Shown: piece after piece, positions 32,759-43,710 of the stretch
How positions within the stretch are numbered: the first letter of the stretch is position 1
Layout of the letters: the number at the start of each line of letters is the position of its first letter
Assembly: GCA_030686995.1 (NCBI GenBank)
Contig: CM060703.1
Span: 7,050,597 to 7,114,596, forward strand
Direction: 5' to 3'
DNA from: Artemisia argyi
Lineage: Eukaryota; Streptophyta; Magnoliopsida; Asterales; Asteraceae
DNA: 64,000 bases
Translations under genes and position numbers: made by a program
Notes under the pieces: model-generated
The model's database searches: none
Told to the model about the DNA's origin: nothing
The model's input: only the letters and a program-made list of their open reading frames with translations

Positions 32759-34573
32759 ATGTCTCATCCACACTTTCTGGTTTGCCAATGGTGTGGTAAT
32801 CCTCATAATGGTGGCAATTGCCCCAGTTGTGGCATGGTAGAGTCCGGAAACGGGTCTGTCTATAACCAGAATCCTTATTCCTACCATGACACGACTGATT
32901 CATTCCATCAGTTACCACACCATCAGTCTCAGCAGTATTACTGTTGTGAGTACTGTGGTGGTTCACACTACAGTTATGATTGTCAATCAGGAAACACGCT
33001 TGTCTATGAGCAGTTTCCTGGTAACGATTGTAATTCTAGCACATACAACCCACAGCCACATCAGTATTACTGTTGTGATTACTGTGGAGGTCCACACTCT
33101 AGTTCGGATTGTCAAACAAGGAATCCATTTCCTTGTAACAATTACGACTATTCGTTTTCAGACCCACCTCCACAGCATGATATAATTCACACAACTCCTC
33201 AAGAAACCGAGCAAGACCTTTTACTAAAGGCTCTTGATATTTTAAAAGAACTTAAGGAGGAGTTGGTTACTGCACCGTTTCAAAACTCTCGTGAGAAATC
33301 TATGGCAGAATTACTTGCTGAAGAACGAGAGGCTAGAAACGAATTGAGTAGGGAAGAATTACTTGTCTTAGAACAAGCAGCCATAACACGTGCCAAATTT
33401 CGTCAAGCTGCTCTTCTAGACTGTGATGATGATAGTGATAATGATGATACCCTTGATGTTCTTCAATTTTATAAGGGTTCGTCAGATTCATCACTTGTGA
33501 TTCCTCCCACGGAAAATCAGGGAGACAGTAATGAGACGGGGAAATTACTAGCCGATGAACAAATGGAACTTGAAAATTCCATGAATGCTAGCCCCTCTCA
33601 TCTCCCTCAGTCTATTGTTATCACACCCGAAGTTCACACTCACTCTCTGAACATGGGGGATGAGCATCTTAGCACTATTCCTGCAAAGGAATCGGACGAA
33701 TTCATAAAGTCTAGTGTTGAGATCCTTGTCCCAATCCCAGGAGAGTCACAGGGGACTTTTGACCAAGTGTGTGATATTCATTCTCACCCCAATAATCCAA
33801 ATGATCAAATTGAGACTGTCTCTGATTCTAGTGATGATTGTTTATCGTATGGAGACATTGAGTATGTTGATGCATCCTTTCCCCACTCTAATGTTGACTT
33901 TCTTCTCGAGGAGTTCGCCGATGAACTTACTCACTCCAATCCACTTCCACCGGGAAGTGATGATTATCTTTTTGATTTCAAAGATGATATGGAGGAAGTC
34001 GAAGCATTCCTTGCTCTAGATAGTTCAACTTCGTATGAAGTTGATGATAACTATCTTGATTCTGAGGGGGATATTCTGTTCCTTGAAAGTTTATTGAATG
34101 ATGATGATCCATCACTCAATTCTTATCTCAATATCGGGCTTAATGATTCAACCACTGATGAAAAGTCTTTATCTCATGGAGACATCAGTGATGTTGATGA
34201 AATATCTTCTGAGCCCACCATTGATCACCTTATCATTACTCCTCCGGAGTATGATATCCCGGGGGGAGATATCCTTAATCATGAGGATTTGCAAATTCCC
34301 ACCCACCCTCCCGGGATGTTTTTGAGCTTACCCTTTGAAATCCAAACTCAGGCTAATGAGCCTGTTCTCGAGGTTCCTTCCTCTCTTCTTCACTCCTTCG
34401 GGAATGAAGACACTATCTTTGATCCCGGCATTATCATGTATCATTATCTTGAGCCGGTTACTTATCTCATCGGTGTGGAACTTTCACGTGCTTCATATGT
34501 TTGTCCAAACATTTTGAATGAAAGTCCGAGTGAGATTGCTTCTTCCACATCATGCTTCCCCAAGGACAAATGA
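32759..34573 (+). CDS. Element Y gag-like ORF with three Cys/His motifs
   Basis: ATG at 32759 (frame open from 32747), 604 codons. Three C-X2-C-X3-H-X4-C motifs: CQWCGNPHNGGNC (residues 9-21), CEYCGGSHYSYDC (63-75) and CDYCGGPHSSSDC (106-118). A charged helical segment follows (about 145-220), then a long acidic Ser/Asp-rich tail. The tail segment GDILFLESLLNDDDPS resembles the pre-RT region of Asteraceae Gypsy polyproteins, so the ORF is probably a shortened gag-pol derivative. It may bind RNA. No enzyme domains. Function beyond that is unknown. Confidence 0.7.
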   Translation: MSHPHFLVCQWCGNPHNGGNCPSCGMVESGNGSVYNQNPYSYHDTTDSFHQLPHHQSQQYYCCEYCGGSHYSYDCQSGNTLVYEQFPGNDCNSSTYNPQPHQYYCCDYCGGPHSSSDCQTRNPFPCNNYDYSFSDPPPQHDIIHTTPQETEQDLLLKALDILKELKEELVTAPFQNSREKSMAELLAEEREARNELSREELLVLEQAAITRAKFRQAALLDCDDDSDNDDTLDVLQFYKGSSDSSLVIPPTENQGDSNETGKLLADEQMELENSMNASPSHLPQSIVITPEVHTHSLNMGDEHLSTIPAKESDEFIKSSVEILVPIPGESQGTFDQVCDIHSHPNNPNDQIETVSDSSDDCLSYGDIEYVDASFPHSNVDFLLEEFADELTHSNPLPPGSDDYLFDFKDDMEEVEAFLALDSSTSYEVDDNYLDSEGDILFLESLLNDDDPSLNSYLNIGLNDSTTDEKSLSHGDISDVDEISSEPTIDHLIITPPEYDIPGGDILNHEDLQIPTHPPGMFLSLPFEIQTQANEPVLEVPSSLLHSFGNEDTIFDPGIIMYHYLEPVTYLIGVELSRASYVCPNILNESPSEIASSTSCFPKDK

Positions 34574-34901
34574 ATTCGGGGTCGAGTCAAGCTAGCGACT
34601 CGGTAAACAAAAACAATAGCATGCTTATAGGGTTTTCACCCTAAGTGTGGGGGAGTCCCCCATGCTATGATTACAAGAGTGAAAATACAAAATGGTGTTT
34701 TCCACGCTTAGCTTGTAATGTTGCCCTTTTACGTTCCAAATGTCGGCATAATAGCCGGGATTTTGAATATTGAGGACAATATTCATGATAAGTGTGGGGG
34801 GGTATTCGCTATTCTAGCGAATTTTATCACATTTTACTATATAATACCCCCGTTTTTGCCAAAAAAATTTTCAAAAATTTTTCACTGGTGCTTCAAAATT
34901 T

Positions 34902-35320
34902 TTGTGGTAATCAGTCCGCCTTGTCTAACCGACAAAAGGGATTGGCTAGTCCAGGAGCAAACGGCTCTTGGTAAAGACATATCAAATCCGTTGACGGCTG
35001 GCAATTTGCCCAAAATTGTGTGGGTCATCAACTCCCCGAAAACAAATGAGTTGGCTAGCCCGCAAGATTATGGCTTGTGGTAAAGGCCGTGGAAAATCCA
35101 TAATTGGTAATCAGCTCACCAAGATGTTGACTATTCCATCAAGAGCTGGCTAGTCCAGGAGCAAACGGCTCTTGGTAAAGACTACTCAAATCCGTTGACA
35201 GCTGGTGGTTTGCTCAAAATCACACGGTTATCAGGTGTGCCACAGTTCTTACACCTGGCTACTCCAGAAGTGATGGCTTTTGGTAAAGAGTTTTTCAAAT
35301 CCATCAAGTTTTCAAAACAG
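34902..35320 (+). repeat. Degenerate tandem block in Y internal region
   Basis: About four units of roughly 100-130 bp, each with GGCTAGTCCAGGAGCAAACG-like and GGTAAAGAC-like segments. The same block occurs at 28290-28700. Confidence 0.7.
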
Positions 35321-35344
35321 TATTGCTAGGGACTAGCAATAGTT

Positions 35345-35357
35345 TAGTGTGGGGGAT
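35345..35357 (+). promoter_or_regulatory. Polypurine tract of Y
   Basis: TAGTGTGGGGGAT directly before the second LTR. The identical tract precedes LTR 1 at 28733-28745. Confidence 0.8.
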
Positions 35358-38300
35358 TGATGAGTGCTCAAACACTCATCATTTTTGGTCTAATCTGAAC
35401 TGCAAAACATACAAAAACACTCAGTAATGCATCAAAATACTGAAAATATTTCATAATTGTGTTTTATATGTTTTAGATGCAAAATGAGCAAAAACAGATG
35501 AAAAACGTATAAAGTTTGCAAAATTGGCAGTTTCAGTCCCTCAACTTTCATAAAATTACAAATCTAGTCCCTGGATATTCAAAATATAGAAAATTATCAC
35601 CAAAGGTCATTTTGAAATCATAAAATGTCATATTTAGTCCTTTGGTGAAAAATTGGAAAGTTTTGGAAATTTACACTTTTGGTCCCTGGAGTTTCAAACT
35701 TTGACAGATTCAGTCCCTGGTGGGATAATTTTGAAAGGAAAATCAATTTTTATCCCTGGAAATTCAAAACGTGTCAAAAATAGTCCTTGGAATAAAATTT
35801 TGATGAAATGGCAATTTTAGTCCCCGAAGTTTAGAAATTTACAAATTTAGTCCTCGGGAAAAATTTTGAAAAATACAAAATTGCAAATATGGTTTTGGAT
35901 ATTTAAGATATGCATGAATGGTCCCTTATGAGAACTTTGGGAATTTTCCATTTTCAGTCCCTTAACTTTGAGGACATTACAACATTAGTCCTTATGGTTT
36001 TCTAACTAAATAAACAAACAAACCAAATAACCTTTTACCCAATCCATGAATCCAGTCCATACCCCCACAGCCCACTAACCAAATCTGGCCCAAACCTAAA
36101 AGCTAATACCCCGTCCACCCAGTCAACGCGGGTCAAACCCAATCCCAGTTTACTATTCATCGTCTCCTAAACACCCCTAATTTCCAGGCTTATGCCCCCT
36201 CCTCCTCTCCAATCACCCACCAAACACTCAACCTCCCACACCAAAGCCCTCTCCTCATTTAATACTTCACCAGACCCTCACCAAACCCACTCACAACCTG
36301 TCAAAAATGTTTTCCCGCCAAAACTAGTTCAAAGGCTGAGATGAATTTAGCTCATCCAACGGCTAAAGATGAAGTGGGAAAGTCAAGTGGAACCTCCAAG
36401 GCTATAAAAGGAAAAGAAAAACAGAAGATAGAGGAGTAGTTAGGTTAGAATAGTTAGTAGTTTAATTTAGTGTGTCGTTTATTTTATTTCTTCCTTTCCA
36501 GGTGTAAAATTCAGTTTAAGCAAACTATAATCCATGTTTTTAATGTAATAACAAGTTTATTTAATACTAATTCCTAGTTTTATTATGAAATTCAGATTTT
36601 ACCATTTATTAGTGAAAATTTCATTTAAGCTTAATGTTGTGGGAAGTTGTTAATTAGTGATCATGTATGGTTATTCAAGCTCAAAATAGCTTTGTATAGC
36701 TATTGATAAGTGTAAAGGATTCATGTTCAGTGATTTGCTCAAGGATTTCTTATTAGTCAATGAAAGTCAACATGGGATGTATTATGGTTTAGCTGATTCA
36801 GTAATGGAGTTTGTGGGTTGAATAAGTTTTAGTTAGTAGTAACTGAGCTCTAATAAGCTTCATATCTTTGTCCTGAGGTCAGAATTCTCTTTGTCTCATC
36901 TTACTTAAAATCTCAGCTTAGATATTGTTTTGTGTTCATTGCTTATTCTAGTTCTTATTTAGTACTTGTTTCTGGTTGAGTTGTGCTTATTTAATCTTAG
37001 TATAGCTTATTGATCATCTGTTTGTGTTTGCATTGTGTGAATTGGCATTGTACCTACTTAAATCCAAAGCTAGTAACATATTAAGGGGTGTTTGGCTCAG
37101 TGTACATTGCTGAGCCTTGGTTAGTTTCTTGGGTAGTTCTGGTTTGCTACATGTTTCTTTAGGTCAAGATAGATTACTAAACTCTTAATTTTGGTAGTTA
37201 ACAAGCACAAAGTCAAAATCACAAGTAAACCACCACCACAGTTAACTGTGGTGGTAATTAAGATCATAAACTCATCAAATCTCTTTTCAAGTGCTTAAAG
37301 TAACTTAATTAGGACTCATAACAGCTTCTTATTACATGTTAGGTCAGATTTGATCATACAAAGTTCACAAAAGTCAATGTAACAAGTTTTTGGAAAAAGT
37401 CAAATAGCACACTCCAGATTTTTACAAAAGTTCCAACAATTGTTTAGAATTTTGTGTTTGGTTTGATTGAGTGAAACTTGTTTCTATTGGTTCTCTACCA
37501 TCTCCACTTTAGATTTCCACAGTTTTTGTATTTTTAAGAATTTTCTTTTTGGACAAAATTGCCCTTGGAAAACACTTGCAGGGGGCATCACTCCCCTGCA
37601 TCAGCAGCTCATCACCACCACCACCACTTTGGTGGTGGTTTCCACCCATTTCAGGGAGTCCCATGGTCCCACCTTGGTTCCTAGCAACCCCCCTCCTACC
37701 AGGGTCCCTCAATTGACCCTTGGTTTGACCTCATAGCCTGTGGACCCCACCTAAACCAAAGCTTCTAATCTGTCCCACTTTTCAGTTGCAAAACAATTCC
37801 AAGTGCTTATTTTGTAGCTTATTGCTTAATCTGAGGCCCATCTTTGCTTTTTCTAGCTTATTCAAGTTAGTTTAACTTATTTGGACCTAGATTAATCAGT
37901 GTGGGTCCCACTTGATCTCATTTCTGCCCATTTTGCCTTTTGGTCAAACTAAGTCAACTGTTGGCTTATTTGTTCTAATATCAGCTTATTTTTGATTTCT
38001 AAAATATTTGTTTTTACAAAAAGTCTTTGTTTTTAGTTGTAAAATAGTTTTATAAAAAAAAAAAGCAAGAAAAACCAACTTAAAATCAAGTGATAGTTTC
38101 TATTTAATGTAATTTAATTTTAATTTTCATTTTTAAATTTTAATTAAGTACTTAGCTTTTTTATATTTTTATTAAATTCCTCATATATTAAAGTATTTAT
38201 AATAAATTTTTCAGATTTTTATTTTGTTATTTAGTATTTATTAGAATTAATTTTAGTTTTATTAATTATTAATTAATATTAAGTTTAAAATAGCATTATT

Positions 38301-39072
38301 AGTTTTTATTAAGTAAAATCAAGTTTTTATATTTTTTATAGCTTTTATATGTTATAAAGTAATTTTAGAAATTTTCTTAGAATTTTTACTGTTCATCTAG
38401 TAATTTTCTTAATTTAAAATAGTTTAATTAGTAATTAGTAATTAATTAGTAATTAATTAATAGAAAAATCACAAAAAGACAAAAATAGTTATTTTTAATT
38501 TTAAAACTTATTTTTAGTTATTTTATAATTTTAGAAATTTTATTTTCACCTTTTTAGTATTTAATTAGTATTAAATTATAATTAAGTATTTTAAATATTA
38601 ATAATAAGTAATAAATAGTATTTAATTAATATTAAATTATTAAATAGTGTAAAAAGTAATTTTAATTTTCTAAAAAGTTTCTTTTATTATTAGGATTGTA
38701 AAAATGTGATTTTCACTTTTGTAAGTATTTTATTTTGTTAAAACTCGCGTTTTATTTCGTACGTCTACGTTTATTTAAACGTAAGGTACGCGTTTTTAGG
38801 TTTTAATCGTTTTTGGTTTTTCCTCCTTTCCCGTCTTATTCATATAGCTTGTTTAAGCTATTTCGTTGTAAATTCCTTAGTTTAATCCAACTCAAAACCC
38901 CCTTTTTCATCCAAATTCACCCGATCACAAAACCGTTTGTTTACAATTCACACCTCGTCGGGACATACGACCCGGGGAAACCTTATACTTCCGCGGAGCA
39001 TTGAGCCTTAGGAGTTTGACTTGTTTGACCACATCCGTGGTTGAATTTAGTTGACTGCTTTTGCCTCAATCA
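35358..39072 (+). repeat. LTR 2 of element Y (3715 bp)
   Basis: Copy of 28746-32459 offset by 6612 bases. TATA box near 36403. It is followed directly by LINE ORF1 sequence at 39073. Confidence 0.88.
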
Positions 39073-40090
39073 CTAACAAATATACCATTGGAAGCTTGGT
39101 CAAACATGGGAATTAGCACTTTAGCTAGTGGAATTGGGAAACCTCTGATTATGGATTCTATGACTGCTACAATTTGTAACACTGGGAAGGGTAGAATGGA
39201 GTATGCTAGAGTTTTGGTTGAGGTCGATGCACAAAGGATTGACTGATAAAGTAGAAGTGGTCTATAGGAATGCTAATAAGGTCCAAACCAGGGTTAAATA
39301 TGTCAATGTGGAATACTCTTGGAAGCCTGAATTATGTGATCAATGTAAAGTTTTTGGGCATAGCAGCATGAAGTGTAAAAATAAGAGCAATGTGACTGTT
39401 GTGAATAATGAGAAGCCTAATGCAGAGAATATAAAGAATTTAGAAGCAAAAGGGGGTTCAAGAGTGAATGTTAAAGGTGATAAACAGGGTAATAACTTGC
39501 CAAAACATAATACTCAGAATGTTAGAGGGAATTGGAGGAATGAGGGCTTTAAAAAGTATCCTAATGGACCCAGGTTTCAGTACAAACAGATTATGAAGAA
39601 GAATGATGAAGTTGATAATGGGATAAAAAGTGGGAATGAAAAGGTTACAGGACAAACATCTAAGAGCAATGTTACTAAAACTGCTACTTCTTCAGGAAAT
39701 AATGAGGAGAACAAGGGAAGCCCAAGCAAAAAGAAATGGCCTGTTAAAGAGGGGCTGTTAAATGCTTTTAAAGAAAGTGCAAATAAGTATGCAGTACTTG
39801 AGGTGGTAACAAACGATGGAATGCATGATGATCAAGAGTTAGAGTGGAAGAAGGAAGTTGATGAATATGTAATGAAGAGTGTTAGACCATCAGAAGAAGT
39901 ATTCAAAAATTGGAATGAGGCTATGAGAATTTATTTTCTAAAGCAATGGGAGATCTTGAAAGGCAAAGGAGAAGCAACTATTGATAATGGTAGTATAGAG
40001 GAAGATGTTTTTGAGGAAGTTAATGGAATTGCCAAAACCATAACTGAGGATATGGTGGAGGGAATTGTGGAAGAGGTAGTATTAGAATAA
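39073..40090 (+). pseudogene. LINE ORF1, C-terminal part
   Basis: Starts in the end of the DUF4283 region (LTNIPLEAWSNMGISTLAS, RVLVEVDAQR). An extra base near 39239 shifts the frame; then EYSWKPELCDQCKVFGHSS with zinc knuckle C-X2-C-X4-H-X4-C. A Lys/Asn-rich and then an acidic tail end at 40090, five bases before the ORF2 ATG. Continues the ORF begun at 18122, with a gap of about 110 codons. Confidence 0.85.
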
Positions 40091-40095
40091 TCATA

Positions 40096-40184
40096 ATGAG
40101 GATTGCAGTATGGAATGTAAGGGGGTTGAATAAAGGTAACAGACAAGAAGAGGTTAGAAAATTGATTAAAGAAGAAAAGCTAGA
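40096..40184 (+). pseudogene. LINE ORF2 start (endonuclease N-terminus)
   Basis: MRIAVWNVRGLNKGNRQEEV is the usual start of a LINE APE-type endonuclease. The ORF is cut after KLIKEEKLD by the LARD and resumes at 49520 with the ICTVIETHLK segment; the codons join in frame once one CTAGA copy and the LARD are set aside. Confidence 0.9.
40180..40184. repeat. Target-site duplication CTAGA, left copy
   Basis: CTAGA precedes the LARD and is repeated at 49515-49519 directly after it. Confidence 0.93.
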
Positions 40185-43100
40185 TGTAACAATTCGCATT
40201 TTCAGGTTAATTTTTTTTCCCGGAAAATTTTACTATTCACTTTTACTATTCATTTTTCCCGAAAATTTTTCCGAAATTTGATTTTTATTTCTTGGGCTGA
40301 AGTGATAAATCATTTCCATGACAAATTAAAAGTTTGACATTCATAAGCTCATTTTCGTGAAAGTTATTAAGGAATTACACGGAATTATACGTTTTAGGGT
40401 AAAACGACATTCAAAAATTCTACGCACAACGAAATTCGGTCGCGTTAATTTTCCCCGTATCAGAAAAATGTTTGACACACTCATGATTTATTTGAGAATA
40501 AATCATGACTGAGAAAAACATGACCAAAATAAACCTCGGCCGTGAAGAACTGGAATTTTCAGTTTTAAGCGTTTTTACTCAGCCGTAACCTTAGCCTATA
40601 CCTGCACCGCATTTCTAAAAAGATTTGAGTTTTCAACTTATTAGAAAAAGTCAACATATTTTTCCCTCCTCCATTGACAAAAAATCATTCCTTGATTTTA
40701 TAAGTCATTTCGTGATTTTTAGGCTTACGGTTTGATGTCTAAAAGACATTTAATACCAACCGACACTGGACTGAGCCCAGTCTAGACATTATAAGTCATT
40801 TTAAAGCATTTATAACCTATTAGAAAAGTAACATTTTACTTTTCTAAATTTTACGCAATATTCGTACGTTTTACGTATTACGCGTTTTAGACCCGTGTTT
40901 CCAGTTTTTAGCAGGGTTTTACCACCCAAATGGAACCTACCACTCATTTTATATTTTATTATGGGACATATGGACATGTCTAACAATACTTTAAAGTTCC
41001 ATAATTTTACGACACCCGGTTTTACGTTTTGAGGCCTAATCATTTACGGTTGTCATTTCCCGGAGTCAAAACTCTTCCTAATACTTAGGATAATACCAAG
41101 CAAAGTCCACACCTTGTCCCCCAAGTTTAGGAACCAACCTAGGGGGGGGGGGGGAATTCAGCCTTGTGTGGCTTGATCTCAAGCTTGATGGTCTTAGATC
41201 CTTACATGTGTAGAACTTGGCCTCCAAGGGTTGACAAGTCAACACAAGTAACCTCCTCATTTTTAGTATAAAAGAGACTCATTCTCTTCCTTTCTCTTGC
41301 AATACCAACGATCCTAAACCATCAAAATGCACCATTTTGATCATTGATCTTGCTCATTCAATCCATCACAAGTTCAAGTCATAGTTCCTAGTTGATCCTT
41401 AACACCTTTCAACCATAAAATCACCATAAAACACCACAAAAACTCATCAAATTTCCAAGTGTTCTTAGTGAAGATTTTTACTAAGGCTTGTTTTTGTGAT
41501 AGATTAGTGTTTATCAAGGGATTATAAGATAGGGTTTTTGATATGGAAGCATGGCTATGGTTGGAAAGGTTTTGGAAGATTAAGTAGTGGTTCTTGGTCT
41601 TGATCTTGGTTCTAGTTAGTTTCTTCACAAGTTGTAAGCAAACCCTAACTTGCTTCTTGTTAAATAATCATGTTCATGTTATTTACATACTATTCTTGCT
41701 ATATTATGTCTTGTATGCATGTCCATGATGTATAAAAGTGAGTAAAACAAGTTATTGTACATGATTGATAAGACAAGTTCATAAAACAAGTAAACTAGTG
41801 ACTTTGTTGGTATAACCTGATCAAAATTGTAAAAATATGATATTGGATTATTACATATTGTAGTAGAAGACCTAACAAGGAAAACATAGCAATTTGAACC
41901 ACCTAAAACGAGTACACGAGTCAAAAGTTATGACGATTTGAAATTACCAAAACTTTGCGGCAAAGCTGCCAAAACTTTCTGTTACAGAAACATTAAACAC
42001 GCAAAAAGAGGCATTTCTGGTCCGATTCATCAAAAAGTTAAAACACGAAAGTTGTCCGGAATCACATTTTCCTTTAGTAACATAGAAGCTCGAGCCTTGA
42101 AAACACTTTCTGAGTGAGATATTTCTAAATTTCTTAACAGCTATTTACATATATATAAGTCACTATATTATGGTTATACTTTAAAAGGAACAAGAGGTCT
42201 TATGACCTATAAACAAGACCACCACCATGGCTAGAGCCAAGGTTGTATCTCATGACCTTGAAACAAGGACTAAAGGTCATGGCTAGGCCATGACGAAATG
42301 ACCATACCAACTTACATAGGCGTAAACATGAAACAATGAATTAGGCGATAACTTGAAACAAGCAATTTGGATCTACTTCACTTAAAAGGGAACCATGAGA
42401 TTTTACCAAGAGAAAATGGTCATTCAAGACTTATGAAACTACCCCTAATAACAATCTTCATGTACTAATAAACTTTCCTAAGTTTATTCAAATATCGGAC
42501 ATGTAACTTTTCGGATCAAAACTTATATCTATATATTTTATCAACTACTACAATAGTAGGGAGCCTCATGTGAGGAGTTCATTATGTAAGCCGTCGAGAT
42601 GAGTTGTGGATTTACGAGTTAAAGTGTCCTGGCTCCTCGAACGCTTACTAACATGACTTCTGAAATATGTCAGCCCGAACGGTAGTAAACGATATATAAA
42701 ACATACATGTTTCATGAATCTTTTCTTTCAAAGACTTACACTATACATCATACCACATCATGGACTAAATGCAAGATATATATATAGGCACTCCGTTATA
42801 TTCTTTACTCCGATCCTAAGTCGCAACATTCTATTATAGGTTGCTCGTAGAAACCTACACGATCCAACCATCACCTTCATTACTTGCTATCGTACTTAAG
42901 GTGAGTTCATAGCCCCACTTTCCATTACTTAATTGTTTTACAAACCCTTGGGGGGAATACATGCTATTTTTAACCGAGCACAATGTTTTTAAATTGTATG
43001 CTTGCCTGATTGTTTTATTATCACTAAGTACCAGCCTTGCTAAACCGAGATCCTTTATTATGAACCATTTAGTCACTAGCAATAGTGAGCGCGAATATTG

Positions 43101-43693
43101 TGAATAGGCCTATTGGGATTGACGAATCCCATTTGTATTGACTAAGTTCAAACAAATGCATTAATATTTGAGATTTAGGTATGTTAGCAAAGTACCTACC
43201 GGGATAAATCTGCCGATCGATATTGGTACACGTTAACGTTATGGTGTCATAAGCTTAGTGTATAATAACTGTTCCGGGCGTATAATAACGTAGCCTACCT
43301 GTTTTGTTTTCCAAACATTGGTGTGAGCCTATAACTCACACTACCAACATATTGTGTTCAAACGATTTAACAAACTCTATGAATATTACTCAACCTTTGT
43401 GTTGACCTCTCAAGCATGTATTTCAGGTTCATGACGATCAAGGATGGCACGGAAGGACACGGATACTCAAGAGGGCTATAAATTTACTTATCATTCAAAA
43501 ACTCACTTAATGTGATTTATAAACATGGAACCAATTGGGACCTCATTTTGTAATCTCTGATATTTATATAATTTGAATGATAAACCTTTTTAAAACGACT
43601 CAATTAGAGTTCGTTTTCTATTATTGTGACTATTGTGCCGTCAAGTAACACCCAGTTCGAATTCCGCTGCATCCATGAATTGGGGGTGTTACA
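40185..43693 (+). repeat. 5' LTR of the LARD (3509 bp)
   Basis: Begins TGTAACAATTCGC and ends GGTGTTACA. TATA-like AGTATAAAAGAG at about 41266, some 1.08 kb in. A G13 run near 41143 differs in length from the other LTR. Short ORFs on either strand have no recognisable domain. Confidence 0.92.
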
Positions 43694-43695
43694 GA

Positions 43696-43710
43696 TTGGT
43701 ACCAGAGCCA
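43696..43710 (+). promoter_or_regulatory. Primer-binding site of the LARD
   Basis: TTGGTACCAGAGCC two bases after the LTR; one mismatch to the common initiator tRNA-Met site TGGTATCAGAGC. Confidence 0.85.

Larger units (their letters stand above)
28746..39072 (+). mobile_element. Element Y: non-autonomous Gypsy-like (Athila/Tat type) element
   Basis: LTR (28746-32459), PBS, 2.9-kb internal region with one gag-like ORF, purine tract, LTR (35358-39072). No protease, RT or integrase. The two LTRs appear identical apart from the length of an A run (31443 versus 38054). Its right end abuts LINE ORF1 sequence at 39073. The matching left end is not at a LINE border but follows the partial duplicate at 27535, so there is no visible target duplication. 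Confidence 0.85.

Noticed and set aside
40810..41043. Short minus-strand ORFs shared by both LARD LTRs (also near 41374, 41679, 42855)
   Set aside because: Shared only because they lie in LTR copies; no family match, and several are altered between copies.
41143..41155. G13 run as a G-quadruplex regulator
   Set aside because: A single homopolymer that differs in length between LTRs; more likely replication slippage or sequencing noise.
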